Source of the DNA: Streptomyces sp. NBC_00259
GTDB taxonomy: Bacteria; Actinomycetota; Actinomycetes; Streptomycetales; Streptomycetaceae
DNA length: 64,000 nt
Reading direction: 5' to 3'
Assembly (NCBI RefSeq): GCF_036181745.1
Contig: NZ_CP108080.1
Span: forward strand, 2,294,001 to 2,358,000
A program made the translations under genes and the position numbers. The notes under the pieces were generated by a model. The model had not been told where the DNA came from and did not search any database. It was given only the letters and a program-made list of their open reading frames with translations. Shown in pieces: positions 36,747 through 45,245 of this stretch (the first letter of the stretch is position 1; every line of letters begins with the position of its first letter).

Positions 36747-38486
36747 TCAGGGACGCTTCGCACCGGCCGGCTTCCCGCCGTCGGCGGGCTTTGCGCCCCC
36801 GGGCGGCGGGGCGTTGTCGGCGGGCTTTCCGGTCCCGGACGGCTCAGCGTCGTCGGCGGGCGGGACGCCCTCGGTGCCGGGGGTGACGGGATCGCCTTCG
36901 TCGGCACGCCCGCCCGTCGGGTCGAGCACCCCGCCCCGGATGTCCTTGATGAACCAGCCCTGCGCGGTGTTCACCACCGTCACCCGGTACGAACGCCGGA
37001 CCACCGGGCCCGGCTCGCGGCCGGCCGTCTCGTCGGCCGAAGTGCCGCCGCCCCATTCGACGGTCACACGGGCCCACACCGACTCGCCCTCGTCGTACGC
37101 GACCGAGTCGCCGTCGTCCGTGCCCGCCGGCGCCAGGGCGGCCACCTCGTGGATCTTCGGCGCTGACAGTGCGCCGGCCAGCCCCGAAGTGGCCGCGAGG
37201 GTCGCGTCGGGAGTGGTGAAGCGGGTCATCGCCGTCGCGTCGGACTCCGCCCATGCCTCGAAGTAGCCGGGCAGCACCTTGGTCCGGAGCTGATCGGAGA
37301 GGTCCTGGTCGACGACCTCGTCGTCCTTGTCCACCTCGGGCGCGGTACCGCGCACCGGCAGCGGCATCTCGCCCACGTCGCCGACGATCCGCAGGCCCGA
37401 GGCCCCGGCCAGGTCCTTCACGTACACCGGCACGGAGAGGGTCGTCGTGCGGCCTGTCGACAGCCTGACCTGAACTCCCAGGTACCGGCCGTTCTTTCCG
37501 TACTCGGGAATCTCCTCGGCGGTCCCGTCCCAGGTGGCGAGCGTGACGCTCTGCTTGCCGCTGCCGTCCCACCCGCAGTCGGCGTCGACGCCGGCCGAGG
37601 CGTAGCGGGTCAGGGCCTTGCGGCGCTGGTCGGCGGTCGGCGGCGAGTACGTGAGACACAGCGCCGCGTACTCCTCGGCGAAGGTCGCCGCGGTCCGCGT
37701 CGGGAACTCGGTGAGCCGGAAGCGCTGCACGTCCTTGGTGTCCAGGGCGGCGCTCCGCACGTCGGACGACTTGCCGACGACCAGGCCCATGACACCGCAC
37801 GAGCCGAGCGCGAAGGCGCAGGTGGTGATCAAGAGGGTGGCGCGCAGGGCGACATGGGTACGCCGGCCCTGGGCGGGCAGCCGCCCGCCGGGCCGCGGCA
37901 CGTCGAACCCCGCACGGGCGGGCGCGGCGGACGCGACCTGCTGCGGCGCCGTGGAGGCGGCGACGGTGTGCGGACCCGCGGATGCGGTGCGCTGCCCGCC
38001 CGTCGGCGCAGGGGCGGATCGGCCGCGCTCCCCTCGCTCTGCCTTCCTGCGCTCGTACGCGGCCTTGCGCTCGGCCTTCGCCCGCTCCCGCTTGTCCTTC
38101 TTCGACTCGGCGGGGGGCTGGTCCGCACGCGGCGGCAGGGTCGGTACGGCCGCCTGGCTCGGCGGCACGGCGGCCTGCGGTGCACGGCGCACCCAGGCGG
38201 CGGCGACCTGGGCGCGCGCGGCGTCGGTCGGCTGCTGGGGCTGAGGCTGAGGGGACGGGGCGGCGGCGGCCGGACAGCCGTAAGGGCTGCGCGTCTGCTG
38301 CGGGTGCTGTGCCTGCGCCGCCTGACCATGCTGCTGTGCCTGCTGACCATGCTGCTGCGGGTGCTGACCGTGTTGCTGTGCCTGCGCCTGCTGCCAGGCC
38401 GCCTGCTCCACAGGGCCGAACTGCGCGGGCTGCTCCGAAGGCCGGCCGTGGCCGACCCCGCCGGCAGAACTGCTGTGGTCCGTCAT
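36747..38486 (-). CDS. VirB8/TcpC-like protein, first gene of the left arm
   Basis: A 579-residue protein. Residues 1-70 are Gln/His/Ala-rich low complexity (QQHGQHPQQHGQQAQQHGQ) and the next stretch is Lys/Arg-rich (about 125-155). One membrane helix lies at about 215-240 (LLITTCAFALGSCGVMGLVV). The extracytoplasmic part has two NTF2-like units, the second ending VNTAQGWFIKDIRGG, as in TcpC/VirB8 scaffold proteins. The C-terminus is Pro/Ala/Asp-rich. It is divergent from the right arm across a 291-bp control region. Confidence 0.78.
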   Translation of the reverse strand: MTDHSSSAGGVGHGRPSEQPAQFGPVEQAAWQQAQAQQHGQHPQQHGQQAQQHGQAAQAQHPQQTRSPYGCPAAAAPSPQPQPQQPTDAARAQVAAAWVRRAPQAAVPPSQAAVPTLPPRADQPPAESKKDKRERAKAERKAAYERRKAERGERGRSAPAPTGGQRTASAGPHTVAASTAPQQVASAAPARAGFDVPRPGGRLPAQGRRTHVALRATLLITTCAFALGSCGVMGLVVGKSSDVRSAALDTKDVQRFRLTEFPTRTAATFAEEYAALCLTYSPPTADQRRKALTRYASAGVDADCGWDGSGKQSVTLATWDGTAEEIPEYGKNGRYLGVQVRLSTGRTTTLSVPVYVKDLAGASGLRIVGDVGEMPLPVRGTAPEVDKDDEVVDQDLSDQLRTKVLPGYFEAWAESDATAMTRFTTPDATLAATSGLAGALSAPKIHEVAALAPAGTDDGDSVAYDEGESVWARVTVEWGGGTSADETAGREPGPVVRRSYRVTVVNTAQGWFIKDIRGGVLDPTGGRADEGDPVTPGTEGVPPADDAEPSGTGKPADNAPPPGGAKPADGGKPAGAKRP

Positions 38487-38606
38487 CGAGTTCGGTCCCC
38501 TCCCAGGCGTGTGGTCCCCAGTCCGCCGGTTCGGGTCGGGCGTGCGGCGGGCCCTGGCTCGGCCAGGTGCGGACGCAGTGTGGCAAACGGAGGGCGCGGC
38601 GGCTCC

Positions 38607-38631
38607 CGCGTTTCCCCGCCGGGGAAACGCG
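38607..38631. promoter_or_regulatory. Inverted repeat in the divergent control region of the secretion-like locus
   Basis: An 11-bp perfect inverted repeat (38607-38617 with 38621-38631; core GCGTTTCCCC-GCC-GGGGAAACGC) is followed by direct repeats of AACGCGAGGAA (38626 and 38638) and three GGAATC boxes (38655-38682). The site lies 121 bp from the left-arm start and 147 bp from the right-arm start. A related half-site, GCGTTCCCC, recurs near 39868 ahead of the gene at 39927. No RNA or gene is visible in this gap. Confidence 0.5.
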
Positions 38632-38777
38632 AGGAAAACGCGAGGAAGGACGGAGGAATCCTCCTGGGAATCGCGGGGAATCCTCGGCGCGGCGGCACAT
38701 CCTGCCCTCCGTCACAATGCGAGGTCGTGCCCGGAAGGCGGGTGCCAAGCCGTCGTCGACCGTGCGAAGGACGAGAG

Positions 38778-39239
38778 TTGAGCGACCAGTACGCCCACCC
38801 GCAGCAGGCCGCACCGCCCGCATCCGTCCCTGGCCCCGCCGCCACGCCTGTCGTCGACGCCCAGTCGGCCTGGATCGACGGCTACGAGCCCGGCAACCCC
38901 TGGCAGTCGAGGCTCTGCCTGCAGACCCCGTACGGAACCGTCGCCTATCCCCTCACTCCGCACACCATGCCCGAGCTCTTGGAAGGGCTCGTCATGGTCG
39001 CGCAGGAGCAGCAGGGCATGACCGGGACGCCGGAGACGGACCTGCCGACGGCCGACGGCCGGGACGACGACGACCCGTCCGCCCCTGCCAACAGCCCCGG
39101 CATCCACGACGGGAGGGCCGCCCGTCTGACGGGCTGGGCCGTCGTCCATGACCTGTGGGAACGGGAGGACCCGAAAGCCCGCTTCATCATGGGCGCGGTG
39201 GTCGTCGGCCTGCTGGTGCTGGGGATCTTCCTCACCTGA
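38778..39239 (+). CDS. Small C-terminally anchored membrane protein, first gene of the right arm
   Basis: A 153-residue protein from TTG 38778, chosen because AAGGA lies 6 nt upstream. The long open frame before it is non-coding. The body (SAWIDGYEPGNPWQSRLCLQ, GTVAYPLTPHTMPELLEGLV) is soluble. The last 20 residues form a membrane anchor (IMGAVVVGLLVLGIFLT), so it is tail-anchored with its bulk in the cytoplasm. Family not recognised; the position suggests a structural or docking part of the machine. Confidence 0.72.
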   Translation: MSDQYAHPQQAAPPASVPGPAATPVVDAQSAWIDGYEPGNPWQSRLCLQTPYGTVAYPLTPHTMPELLEGLVMVAQEQQGMTGTPETDLPTADGRDDDDPSAPANSPGIHDGRAARLTGWAVVHDLWEREDPKARFIMGAVVVGLLVLGIFLT

Positions 39240-39343
39240 CCGGGCGCGGTATGCCGCGACCGGAGCCCTCATGGCCCCCGCGGCCCCACCGCCCGCCAGT
39301 CACCATCCACCACCAACCCCAACCCGCGTACGGAAGAGCCGAC

Positions 39344-39733
39344 ATGAGCACCGGTCCCGAGGAGCAGCAGTCGTCCGGCGACGACGTGGAGTTCTACTTC
39401 GCGGACGTCTATCTCTTCGTCTCCGACTACCTCGCGCAGATGGTCCGGCGCCGTATCAACGGCTCCTCCGCCACTTGGTGTCCGCGCTGGTGGGAGCACC
39501 CCGAGGCGGGCGCCCGGCTGTCCGCGCTGTGGCTGGCCTGGGAGCATCTGCGGCACGACTCGGCGCTCGGGATGTCCACCTGGTGGCTTCACCACGCCGA
39601 CCCGCATCTGCGGGTGCTGATGGACGCGGATCTCGGTCCGTTCGCGGCCTGTTCACCCAAGGGCGGGCACACGTCGCACCCCTTCGAGCCGCTCCCCGTC
39701 GAGCCCCACGCACCGGATCCACGCACCGTTTGA
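39344..39733 (+). CDS. DUF4913 protein
   Basis: A 129-residue soluble protein. The block WCPRWWEHPEAGARLSALWL followed by AWEHLRHDSALGMSTWW and HADPHLRVLM with a closing GPFAAC is the DUF4913 signature. Such proteins are common in actinobacterial conjugative elements and in this type of locus. The acidic N-terminus (GDDVEFYFADVYLFV) is typical. GGAAGAG lies upstream of ATG 39344. The biochemical role is unknown. Confidence 0.8.
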   Translation: MSTGPEEQQSSGDDVEFYFADVYLFVSDYLAQMVRRRINGSSATWCPRWWEHPEAGARLSALWLAWEHLRHDSALGMSTWWLHHADPHLRVLMDADLGPFAACSPKGGHTSHPFEPLPVEPHAPDPRTV

Positions 39734-39926
39734 GGGGAGCCGGTGTGGATGCCCCCGCAGCTCTCCATCATTTCCACGCACCGGCTTTCCTCACTCGGCA
39801 CACTCCTTCCTGCCCCCGTCCCACCTCCCGTTTTCCTCGGCTTTCCCCATGAGGAATTCGCGCGTTCCCCTGGCTTTCCCAGGCCCTACCGTGACCCGGC
39901 GACCTGACTGAGGGAGGCCGGGGACG

Positions 39927-40592
39927 GTGGATTCACCTGCCGAGAACAAGCGAACTGCGGTACTTGCCCTGGTGGTCATGGGCGTTCTGCTCGTCGGCGC
40001 ACTCGTGGTGTTCACCGTCTTCAACGGGGAGGACGACTCCGAGGCCCCGACCGGCACCGCCCCCACCGCGAGCGCGGCGAACGACGGCAAGGCGCAGAAC
40101 GGCGAGGACGGTGCCCGGCCGGCCGCCGGCACGCCCCGGCCCATCGTGCCGCCGGCCGAAGTGGCCGAGGCCCATCGGGTGATGGCCGACTACATGGCCG
40201 GCCTGAGCACGTACGAGCACACCGACAAGGACGCCTCCTGGGCGCCGCCGCTGCTCGCGCTCACCACACGTGACGAGGCACTGAAGCAGGAGACGGCCCT
40301 GCCCTCCGGCAAGGAGTGGGGCGCGTGTCTGGCCGCCCGATGCTCCTCCGAGGGGAGGGCGACGGTGGTCCGTGACGCGATGATCGCCGACGATCTCACG
40401 CGCGGCAGCGGCCAGATGATCTCCAGCGTCGTGAACGTGACCGCGACCCGCTCCGAGGGCGGCGAGGAGACCGGTACCGAGTCCAACTCCTGGCTGGTGA
40501 CAGCCCAGAAGCGGGGATCCGGGTGGCAGGTCTCCGGGTTCGACCTGTTCGGCCTGGGCAACGTGGGCGCGTCCGACGAGACGGAGGGCTGA
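39927..40592 (+). CDS. Second VirB8-like (NTF2-fold) single-pass membrane protein
   Basis: A 221-residue protein starting at GTG. Residues 10-33 are one membrane helix (AVLALVVMGVLLVGALVVFTV). A Pro/Ala/Thr linker follows, then a domain of about 150 residues ending SNSWLVTAQKRGSGWQVSGF, the strand pattern of NTF2-like VirB8 ectodomains. Two Cys (GACLAARCSS) may pair. It is followed after 7 bp by the cell-wall hydrolase gene, so they are co-translated. It may be the partner of the larger TcpC-like protein of the left arm. Confidence 0.72.
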   Translation: MDSPAENKRTAVLALVVMGVLLVGALVVFTVFNGEDDSEAPTGTAPTASAANDGKAQNGEDGARPAAGTPRPIVPPAEVAEAHRVMADYMAGLSTYEHTDKDASWAPPLLALTTRDEALKQETALPSGKEWGACLAARCSSEGRATVVRDAMIADDLTRGSGQMISSVVNVTATRSEGGEETGTESNSWLVTAQKRGSGWQVSGFDLFGLGNVGASDETEG

Positions 40593-40599
40593 GACACCG

Positions 40600-42684
40600 A
40601 TGGTGGCTCCAGCCGTACTGGCGGCCGCGGCCAAGGTGGCGAAGTCGGCCAAGAACGCGACCCAGTCGGCCGGGGGCCAGGGTGGTCCGGACGGCGATGG
40701 CGGCGGCAAGAAGAAGGGCAGCGGCAAGTGGCTGCTGATCATCGGGGGCGGCGGGATGCTGCCGGTCGCCGGTGTCGGCTTCGTCGCCATCGTCCTGATC
40801 GGCGGCCTGGTCGGCGGTCTGGGCGGCGGTTCGGCCCAGGCCGCCTGCGGGGACTACGGGGACAACGCCCAGGCCGGCAACACCGGTGACCAGGCCGCCA
40901 CCAGTCCGATCATGCCGGCGGGCAAGATGTACATGCCGAGCGAGACGGCCCGTCACGAGATACCCCCGAAGATGATCCTGGCCTCGATGCGCGCCGCGGC
41001 CCGCTACGACGGGCTGGACTGGACGCTCATCGCCGGGCAGATGTACCAGGAGACCAAGTTCGGCCAGGACAAGTCGGCCGCACCCGGCGGCAAGAACAGC
41101 GCCGGCTACATGGGGCTGCTGCAGTTCGGCGACGACGCCTGGACGGACTACGGCGCCGACGGCAACGACGACGGCACGAAGGACAAGTACAACATCGACG
41201 ACGCGGCCTTCGCCGCCGCCAACTTCCTGCACGCCCAGAAGGCCGAGACACAGGCGTGGGAGGCGCTCCGGGTCTACTCGGGCTCCCGGGCGAGCAACAC
41301 CATCTACATGCGGGTGGTCCTCACCCAGGCCGCCCGCTACCGCGGCACCCTCACCGGCGACAAGGGCCTGATCAAGGACTGGTACGCGCACCTGAAGAAG
41401 ACCGTGGACAAGAACCCGGGCTTCCCCACGCTCGGCAAGCAGTCGGACATCCCCGAGCCCGTCGGCAACGACGCCGACCCGAAGAAGGCGCTGAGCATCC
41501 CCGCCGAGTCGGCACGTTCCTGGTCGACCCCGCCCCTCGACGGCGGCGGAGGCGACGGCGGCACGAGCGACGACGGCACGACGACCGCGATGGCACCGAT
41601 CGCGTACTCCCGTCCGCTGGCCGCCCCGGCCGACGAACCGCGACCGGCCACCGGCAAGGACTGGCAGTGGCCGCTGAAGAAAGGCTCCTACCAGGTCGGC
41701 ACCGAGTACCGTAAGAGCGGGAGCAGTTGGAGCCTCGGATATCACACCGGACTCGACCTGGTCGCCCCCGTCGGCACGCCGATCTACGCCCCGTCCGACG
41801 GCAAGGTGGTGAAGAGCTCCAGTGGCGGGTCGTACGGCAACGAGACCCACATCGAGCACGCGAACGGCGTGATCACGCTGTACGCCCACCAGAGCACCGT
41901 CTCGGTCTCCGTGGGGAGCACCGTCAAGCGCGGTGACCAGATCGGCAAGGTCGGCGTCACCGGCAACACCACCGGTCCCCACCTCCACTGGGAGGTCCGA
42001 GTCCCTGGTGTCGACAACCCCTTCGTCGGGGGCCAGGACAAGGGTCCCGGCATGGTCGACCCGGAGGCGTGGCTGGAGGGCAAGGTGTCCGCCAAGCCCG
42101 ACTACGGCACCGTTCCCGGCGGGGACGGCGGCAAGGACGCCGACTACGTGGACTGCGCGAAGGAGGGCAGCGGCACCCCGGTCGCCCCCGACGGCGCGGG
42201 TGTGACCGGCGTACTGCCCGACTCCGACGACCCGGTGGTACGGGCGGCACTCGGCTGGGCGCAGCGCGGCATCGGCGTGCCGTACGTGCTCGGCGCACCG
42301 CGCCTGCAGGGCGTCAGCCCGACGACCTTCGACTGCTCCAGCTACACGCAGTGGGCCTACTACCAGGCGAGCGGCGGCAAGATCGACATCGGTGCGACGA
42401 CCTTCGTACAGGAGGACAAGCTCCGTCGCTACAAGGTCTCGCTGAGCGAGGCCCAGCCCGGTGACCTGATCTTCTTCCGGCCCAGCTCACGCGGCTCGGA
42501 GCACGTCGGCATCGTGTGGGACCCGGCCGGCAAGAAGATCGTCCACGCTCCGCGCCCCGGCAAGAACGTCGAGTTCAGCACGTGGGACGTACAGGACAAG
42601 ATCACCGCCGTGTACCGGGTGCCGATCCCCCAGGGCACGAATCCGTCGGAGGCCGACGGCAAGGGCGACACGGAACATGCCTAA
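40600..42684 (+). CDS. Three-domain cell-wall hydrolase: lytic transglycosylase, M23 endopeptidase, NlpC/P60
   Basis: A 694-residue protein. A cytoplasmic basic start leads to one membrane helix (about 50-75). A soluble lytic transglycosylase-like domain at about 120-235 contains IAGQMYQETKFGQ and GYMGLLQF. The M23 metallopeptidase at about 355-475 has Zn ligands in HTGLD and HLHWE. The NlpC/P60 domain at about 550-690 has Cys in DCSSYTQW, His in EHVGI and a second His/polar in IVHAPR. All three catalytic sets look intact. It would open peptidoglycan for a transenvelope machine (VirB1-like role). Such triple fusions occur in Gram-positive type IV systems. Confidence 0.88.
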   Translation: MVAPAVLAAAAKVAKSAKNATQSAGGQGGPDGDGGGKKKGSGKWLLIIGGGGMLPVAGVGFVAIVLIGGLVGGLGGGSAQAACGDYGDNAQAGNTGDQAATSPIMPAGKMYMPSETARHEIPPKMILASMRAAARYDGLDWTLIAGQMYQETKFGQDKSAAPGGKNSAGYMGLLQFGDDAWTDYGADGNDDGTKDKYNIDDAAFAAANFLHAQKAETQAWEALRVYSGSRASNTIYMRVVLTQAARYRGTLTGDKGLIKDWYAHLKKTVDKNPGFPTLGKQSDIPEPVGNDADPKKALSIPAESARSWSTPPLDGGGGDGGTSDDGTTTAMAPIAYSRPLAAPADEPRPATGKDWQWPLKKGSYQVGTEYRKSGSSWSLGYHTGLDLVAPVGTPIYAPSDGKVVKSSSGGSYGNETHIEHANGVITLYAHQSTVSVSVGSTVKRGDQIGKVGVTGNTTGPHLHWEVRVPGVDNPFVGGQDKGPGMVDPEAWLEGKVSAKPDYGTVPGGDGGKDADYVDCAKEGSGTPVAPDGAGVTGVLPDSDDPVVRAALGWAQRGIGVPYVLGAPRLQGVSPTTFDCSSYTQWAYYQASGGKIDIGATTFVQEDKLRRYKVSLSEAQPGDLIFFRPSSRGSEHVGIVWDPAGKKIVHAPRPGKNVEFSTWDVQDKITAVYRVPIPQGTNPSEADGKGDTEHA

Positions 42685-42699
42685 GCGAAAGGACAGTTG

Positions 42700-42807
42700 A
42701 TGAGCACGCGCAGGAGCAGGAGCATCCCGCTCGGGACCGGGACCGGCATCGTGCTGGTGCCCGGGACCGCGCTGGTGTCCGGATTCACGACGGGCCGTGC
42801 GTCATGA
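42700..42807 (+). CDS. 35-residue hydrophobic peptide coupled to the VirD4-like gene
   Basis: A short gene: ATG 42700 with AAAGGA 6-7 nt upstream, 35 codons, stop overlapping the next ATG as ATGA. The product begins MSTRRSRSIPLGTGTGIVL, a basic start followed by a Gly/Val/Leu-rich stretch, so a small membrane peptide is plausible. The good ribosome site, exact ATGA coupling and GC-rich third positions support it. It may serve only to deliver ribosomes to the VirD4-like gene, which has no ribosome site of its own. Confidence 0.55.
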   Translation: MSTRRSRSIPLGTGTGIVLVPGTALVSGFTTGRAS

Positions 42808-44537
42808 CTGTCGAACGGCAGAAGAAGCCCCGCTCCGAGGACGACTGGACGATCGAGATCGTCCTTCTCGTCGTGGCCGTACTGCTCCTGCTCACCGGCG
42901 CGTGGTTCGCCGCCCGGACCGGCGCACCGTACGACGGCCGTCCCGCCCCGCCCGACGACCCGTTCTCCTTCGCCATCGCCCTGGTCAAGGGCGACTACGA
43001 CTGGCCCGGCAGCGCGTCGAGCGCCGTCGCGGCCGGCGAGGCGCTGCTGCTCGGGTGCGCCGGCCTCGCCGGCTACCGGGTGCGCCAGCGTGTCCGCAAC
43101 AAGCCCGACGTCGACGACGCGGCCCGCCATCTCGCCCAGGGCGAGGAACTCGGCAAGCTCACCATGAAGGGCGCGGCGGCGACCGCCCACCGTCTCGGTG
43201 TGCAGGGCAATGTGCCGGGCGTCTTCATCGGCCGTTCCTTGCGGGGCCGCCAGCCGCTGTACGGCTCGTTCGAGGACATGCACATCGACATCTGGGGTCC
43301 GCGTACCGGCAAGACGACCCGGCGCGCCATTCCCGCGATCCTCGACGCTCCCGGAGCCGTACTCGTCACCTCCAACAAGCGGGACGTCGTCGACGCCACC
43401 CGTGGCCCGCGCGCGTCACGCGGGCCGGTCTGGGTGTTCGACCCGCAGCAGGTCGCGCAGGAGCCGCCCACCTGGTGGTGGAATCCCCTGTCGTACGTGA
43501 CCGATGTGGCCAAGGCCCGTAAGCTGGCGGACCACTTCGCGTCGGGCTCGCGCGACGCGGACGCCTCCACCGACGCGTACTTCGACCCGGCGGGACAGGA
43601 CCTGCTGGCCAATCTGCTGCTCGCGGCGGCCGTCGCGAACGCCCCGATCACCCAGATCTACACCTGGCTGGCCACCCCGAAGGACGACACCCCCGAACGC
43701 GTCCTGCGCGGCGCGGGGCATCTCATGCCGGCCGACGCGCTGGCCGGTGTGATCACCGCCCCGGACAAGCAGCGCAGCGGTATCTACGGTGTCGCCCAGC
43801 AGATGGCGTCCTGTCTGATCAACCCCGAGGTCAACAAATGGGTGACCCCGGGCGACGGAGCCCCGCGAGCGCAGTTCGACCCGCACACGTTCGTCCGCGA
43901 GGCCTCAACGCTGTACTCCCTCTCCCGCGAGGGCAGCGACTCCGCGGGCCCGCTCGTGACCGCACTGACCGTGGCCGTCGTCGAGGCCGCCGAGGAGTAC
44001 GCCACCACGCAGCGCGGCGGACGGCTGCCGCTGCCGCTGGTCGGCGTCCTGGACGAGGCGGCGAACGTCTGCCGCTGGCGTGCGCTGCCGGACCTGTACT
44101 CGCACTACGGCTCCCGGGGCATCATCCTCATGACGATCCTCCAGTCCTGGGCGCAGGGCATCGAGGTGTGGGGGGAGCGCGGCATGGAGAAGCTCTGGTC
44201 CGCCGCCAACGTGCGTGTCTACGGCGGCGGTGTGTCCGACACCCGCTTCCTCGGCGATCTGTCCGAGCTGGCGGGCGAGTACGACCTGCGCGAGTTCTCC
44301 ACCACCCGTGAGTCGGAGTTCGGCGGCTGGTCCGGCAACCGCACCGTGAACGAGTCCGTACGGCGCGAACGCGTCCTGCAGGTCTCCGACCTGGGTTCGA
44401 TGCCGCCCGGCCGCGCCCTTGTACTCGCCTCCGGCACCAGGCCGGTCCTGGTGGAGACGATCCCCTGGTGGGAGGGCCCCTACGCCCGCTCGGTCAAGGC
44501 CTCGCTGGTGCAGTACGACCCGGGTAAGCGCCCCTGA
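42804..44537 (+). CDS. VirD4/TraG-like coupling ATPase
   Basis: A 577-residue ATPase. Two membrane segments lie near the N-terminus (IEIVLLVVAVLLLLTGAW; AVAAGEALLLGCAGLAGY). Walker A is GPRTGKTT at about 170 and Walker B is LVGVLDEAANV at about 415, in the TraG/TraD fold. The late TRPVLVETIPWWEGPY is typical of actinobacterial members. In type IV systems such proteins bring the substrate to the channel. The start overlaps the 35-residue gene by ATGA. It is the last gene of the right arm; no relaxase follows. Confidence 0.88.
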   Translation: MTVERQKKPRSEDDWTIEIVLLVVAVLLLLTGAWFAARTGAPYDGRPAPPDDPFSFAIALVKGDYDWPGSASSAVAAGEALLLGCAGLAGYRVRQRVRNKPDVDDAARHLAQGEELGKLTMKGAAATAHRLGVQGNVPGVFIGRSLRGRQPLYGSFEDMHIDIWGPRTGKTTRRAIPAILDAPGAVLVTSNKRDVVDATRGPRASRGPVWVFDPQQVAQEPPTWWWNPLSYVTDVAKARKLADHFASGSRDADASTDAYFDPAGQDLLANLLLAAAVANAPITQIYTWLATPKDDTPERVLRGAGHLMPADALAGVITAPDKQRSGIYGVAQQMASCLINPEVNKWVTPGDGAPRAQFDPHTFVREASTLYSLSREGSDSAGPLVTALTVAVVEAAEEYATTQRGGRLPLPLVGVLDEAANVCRWRALPDLYSHYGSRGIILMTILQSWAQGIEVWGERGMEKLWSAANVRVYGGGVSDTRFLGDLSELAGEYDLREFSTTRESEFGGWSGNRTVNESVRRERVLQVSDLGSMPPGRALVLASGTRPVLVETIPWWEGPYARSVKASLVQYDPGKRP

Positions 44538-44659
44538 AGACCTCGGTGATCCGGCCCCGCCCCCAACGACCGGCGACCGGCGACCGAGGCCGCGCTCTCC
44601 GCACCGGAGCGCACAAATGCGTTCGCCGGGCGGCGGCCGGATCAGGTAGAGAGACCGGC

Positions 44660-45139
44660 ATGACGATCTGGTCCGTACTCCCCGAGCGCTTCGACGCCCC
44701 CGACGCCACAGCCTTGCGGCGCGACTACTACGCGGATGTCGCGGGGAGTTACTGGCGGCGGCCGGTCACCGAGGCCGAGATCGACGAAGGGCTCAGGGAC
44801 GACGAGGTGGAACGGCTCGCCGTGCCGGGCGGGGGGTTCGTCGTCGGGCGGTACGGCGGGGCCGCCGCCGCGTGCGGCGGGGTGTTGCTGCTGGACGCGG
44901 AAAGGGCCGAGCTGACCCGGGTGTTCGTACGTCCTGCCTTCCGTGGCACGGGAGGCGGCGGAGCGCTGCTGGCCGCGCTGGAGGAGGAGGCGAGGCGTCT
45001 CGGGGCGCGGCGCATGGTCCTCAACACCCGCCTGGACCTCGTCGAGGCACGCGGGCTGTACACGCGGTACGGCTACCGGGAGATCCCGGCGTACTGCGAG
45101 GGGCCGTACATGGACATCTGGTACGGCAAGGAGCTGTGA
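44660..45139 (+). CDS. GNAT-family acetyltransferase
   Basis: A 159-residue GNAT. The acetyl-CoA loop is VRPAFRGTGGGGALLAAL (R-x-x-G-x-G variant), preceded by the strand ELTRVFV and followed by ARRMVLNTRLDLVEARGLYTRYGY, the usual strand-5/helix-4 end. Acceptor unknown. GGTAGAGAG lies upstream of ATG 44660. It stands apart from the secretion-like locus (122-bp gap). Confidence 0.82.
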   Translation: MTIWSVLPERFDAPDATALRRDYYADVAGSYWRRPVTEAEIDEGLRDDEVERLAVPGGGFVVGRYGGAAAACGGVLLLDAERAELTRVFVRPAFRGTGGGGALLAALEEEARRLGARRMVLNTRLDLVEARGLYTRYGYREIPAYCEGPYMDIWYGKEL

Positions 45140-45184
45140 CGGCAGGGAACTGTGACGGCCGCGCTTCCGTCGGCCGAGCCCAGA

Positions 45185-45238
45185 GCCGTTGCCGTTGCCG
45201 TTGCCGTTGCCCGCGCCCTCGCCCTCGCCCTCGCCCTC
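45185..45238. repeat. Hexamer micro-repeats (GCCGTT)4 and (GCCCTC)4
   Basis: Four perfect GCCGTT units (45185-45208) and four GCCCTC units (45215-45238) lie between the GNAT gene and the convergent MFS gene. The tract reaches to within 8 bp of the MFS stop codon, where slippage could alter the 3' end. Confidence 0.75.
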
Positions 45239-45245
45239 GCCCTGC

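Noticed and set aside
37854-38777. Upstream extension of the first right-arm gene
   Set aside because: This part is antisense to the VirB8-like gene and to the control region. TTG 38778 with AAGGA is the credible start.
24230-44537. Integrative conjugative element
   Set aside because: No integrase, relaxase, replication gene or flanking attachment repeats were found, and composition is mostly chromosomal.
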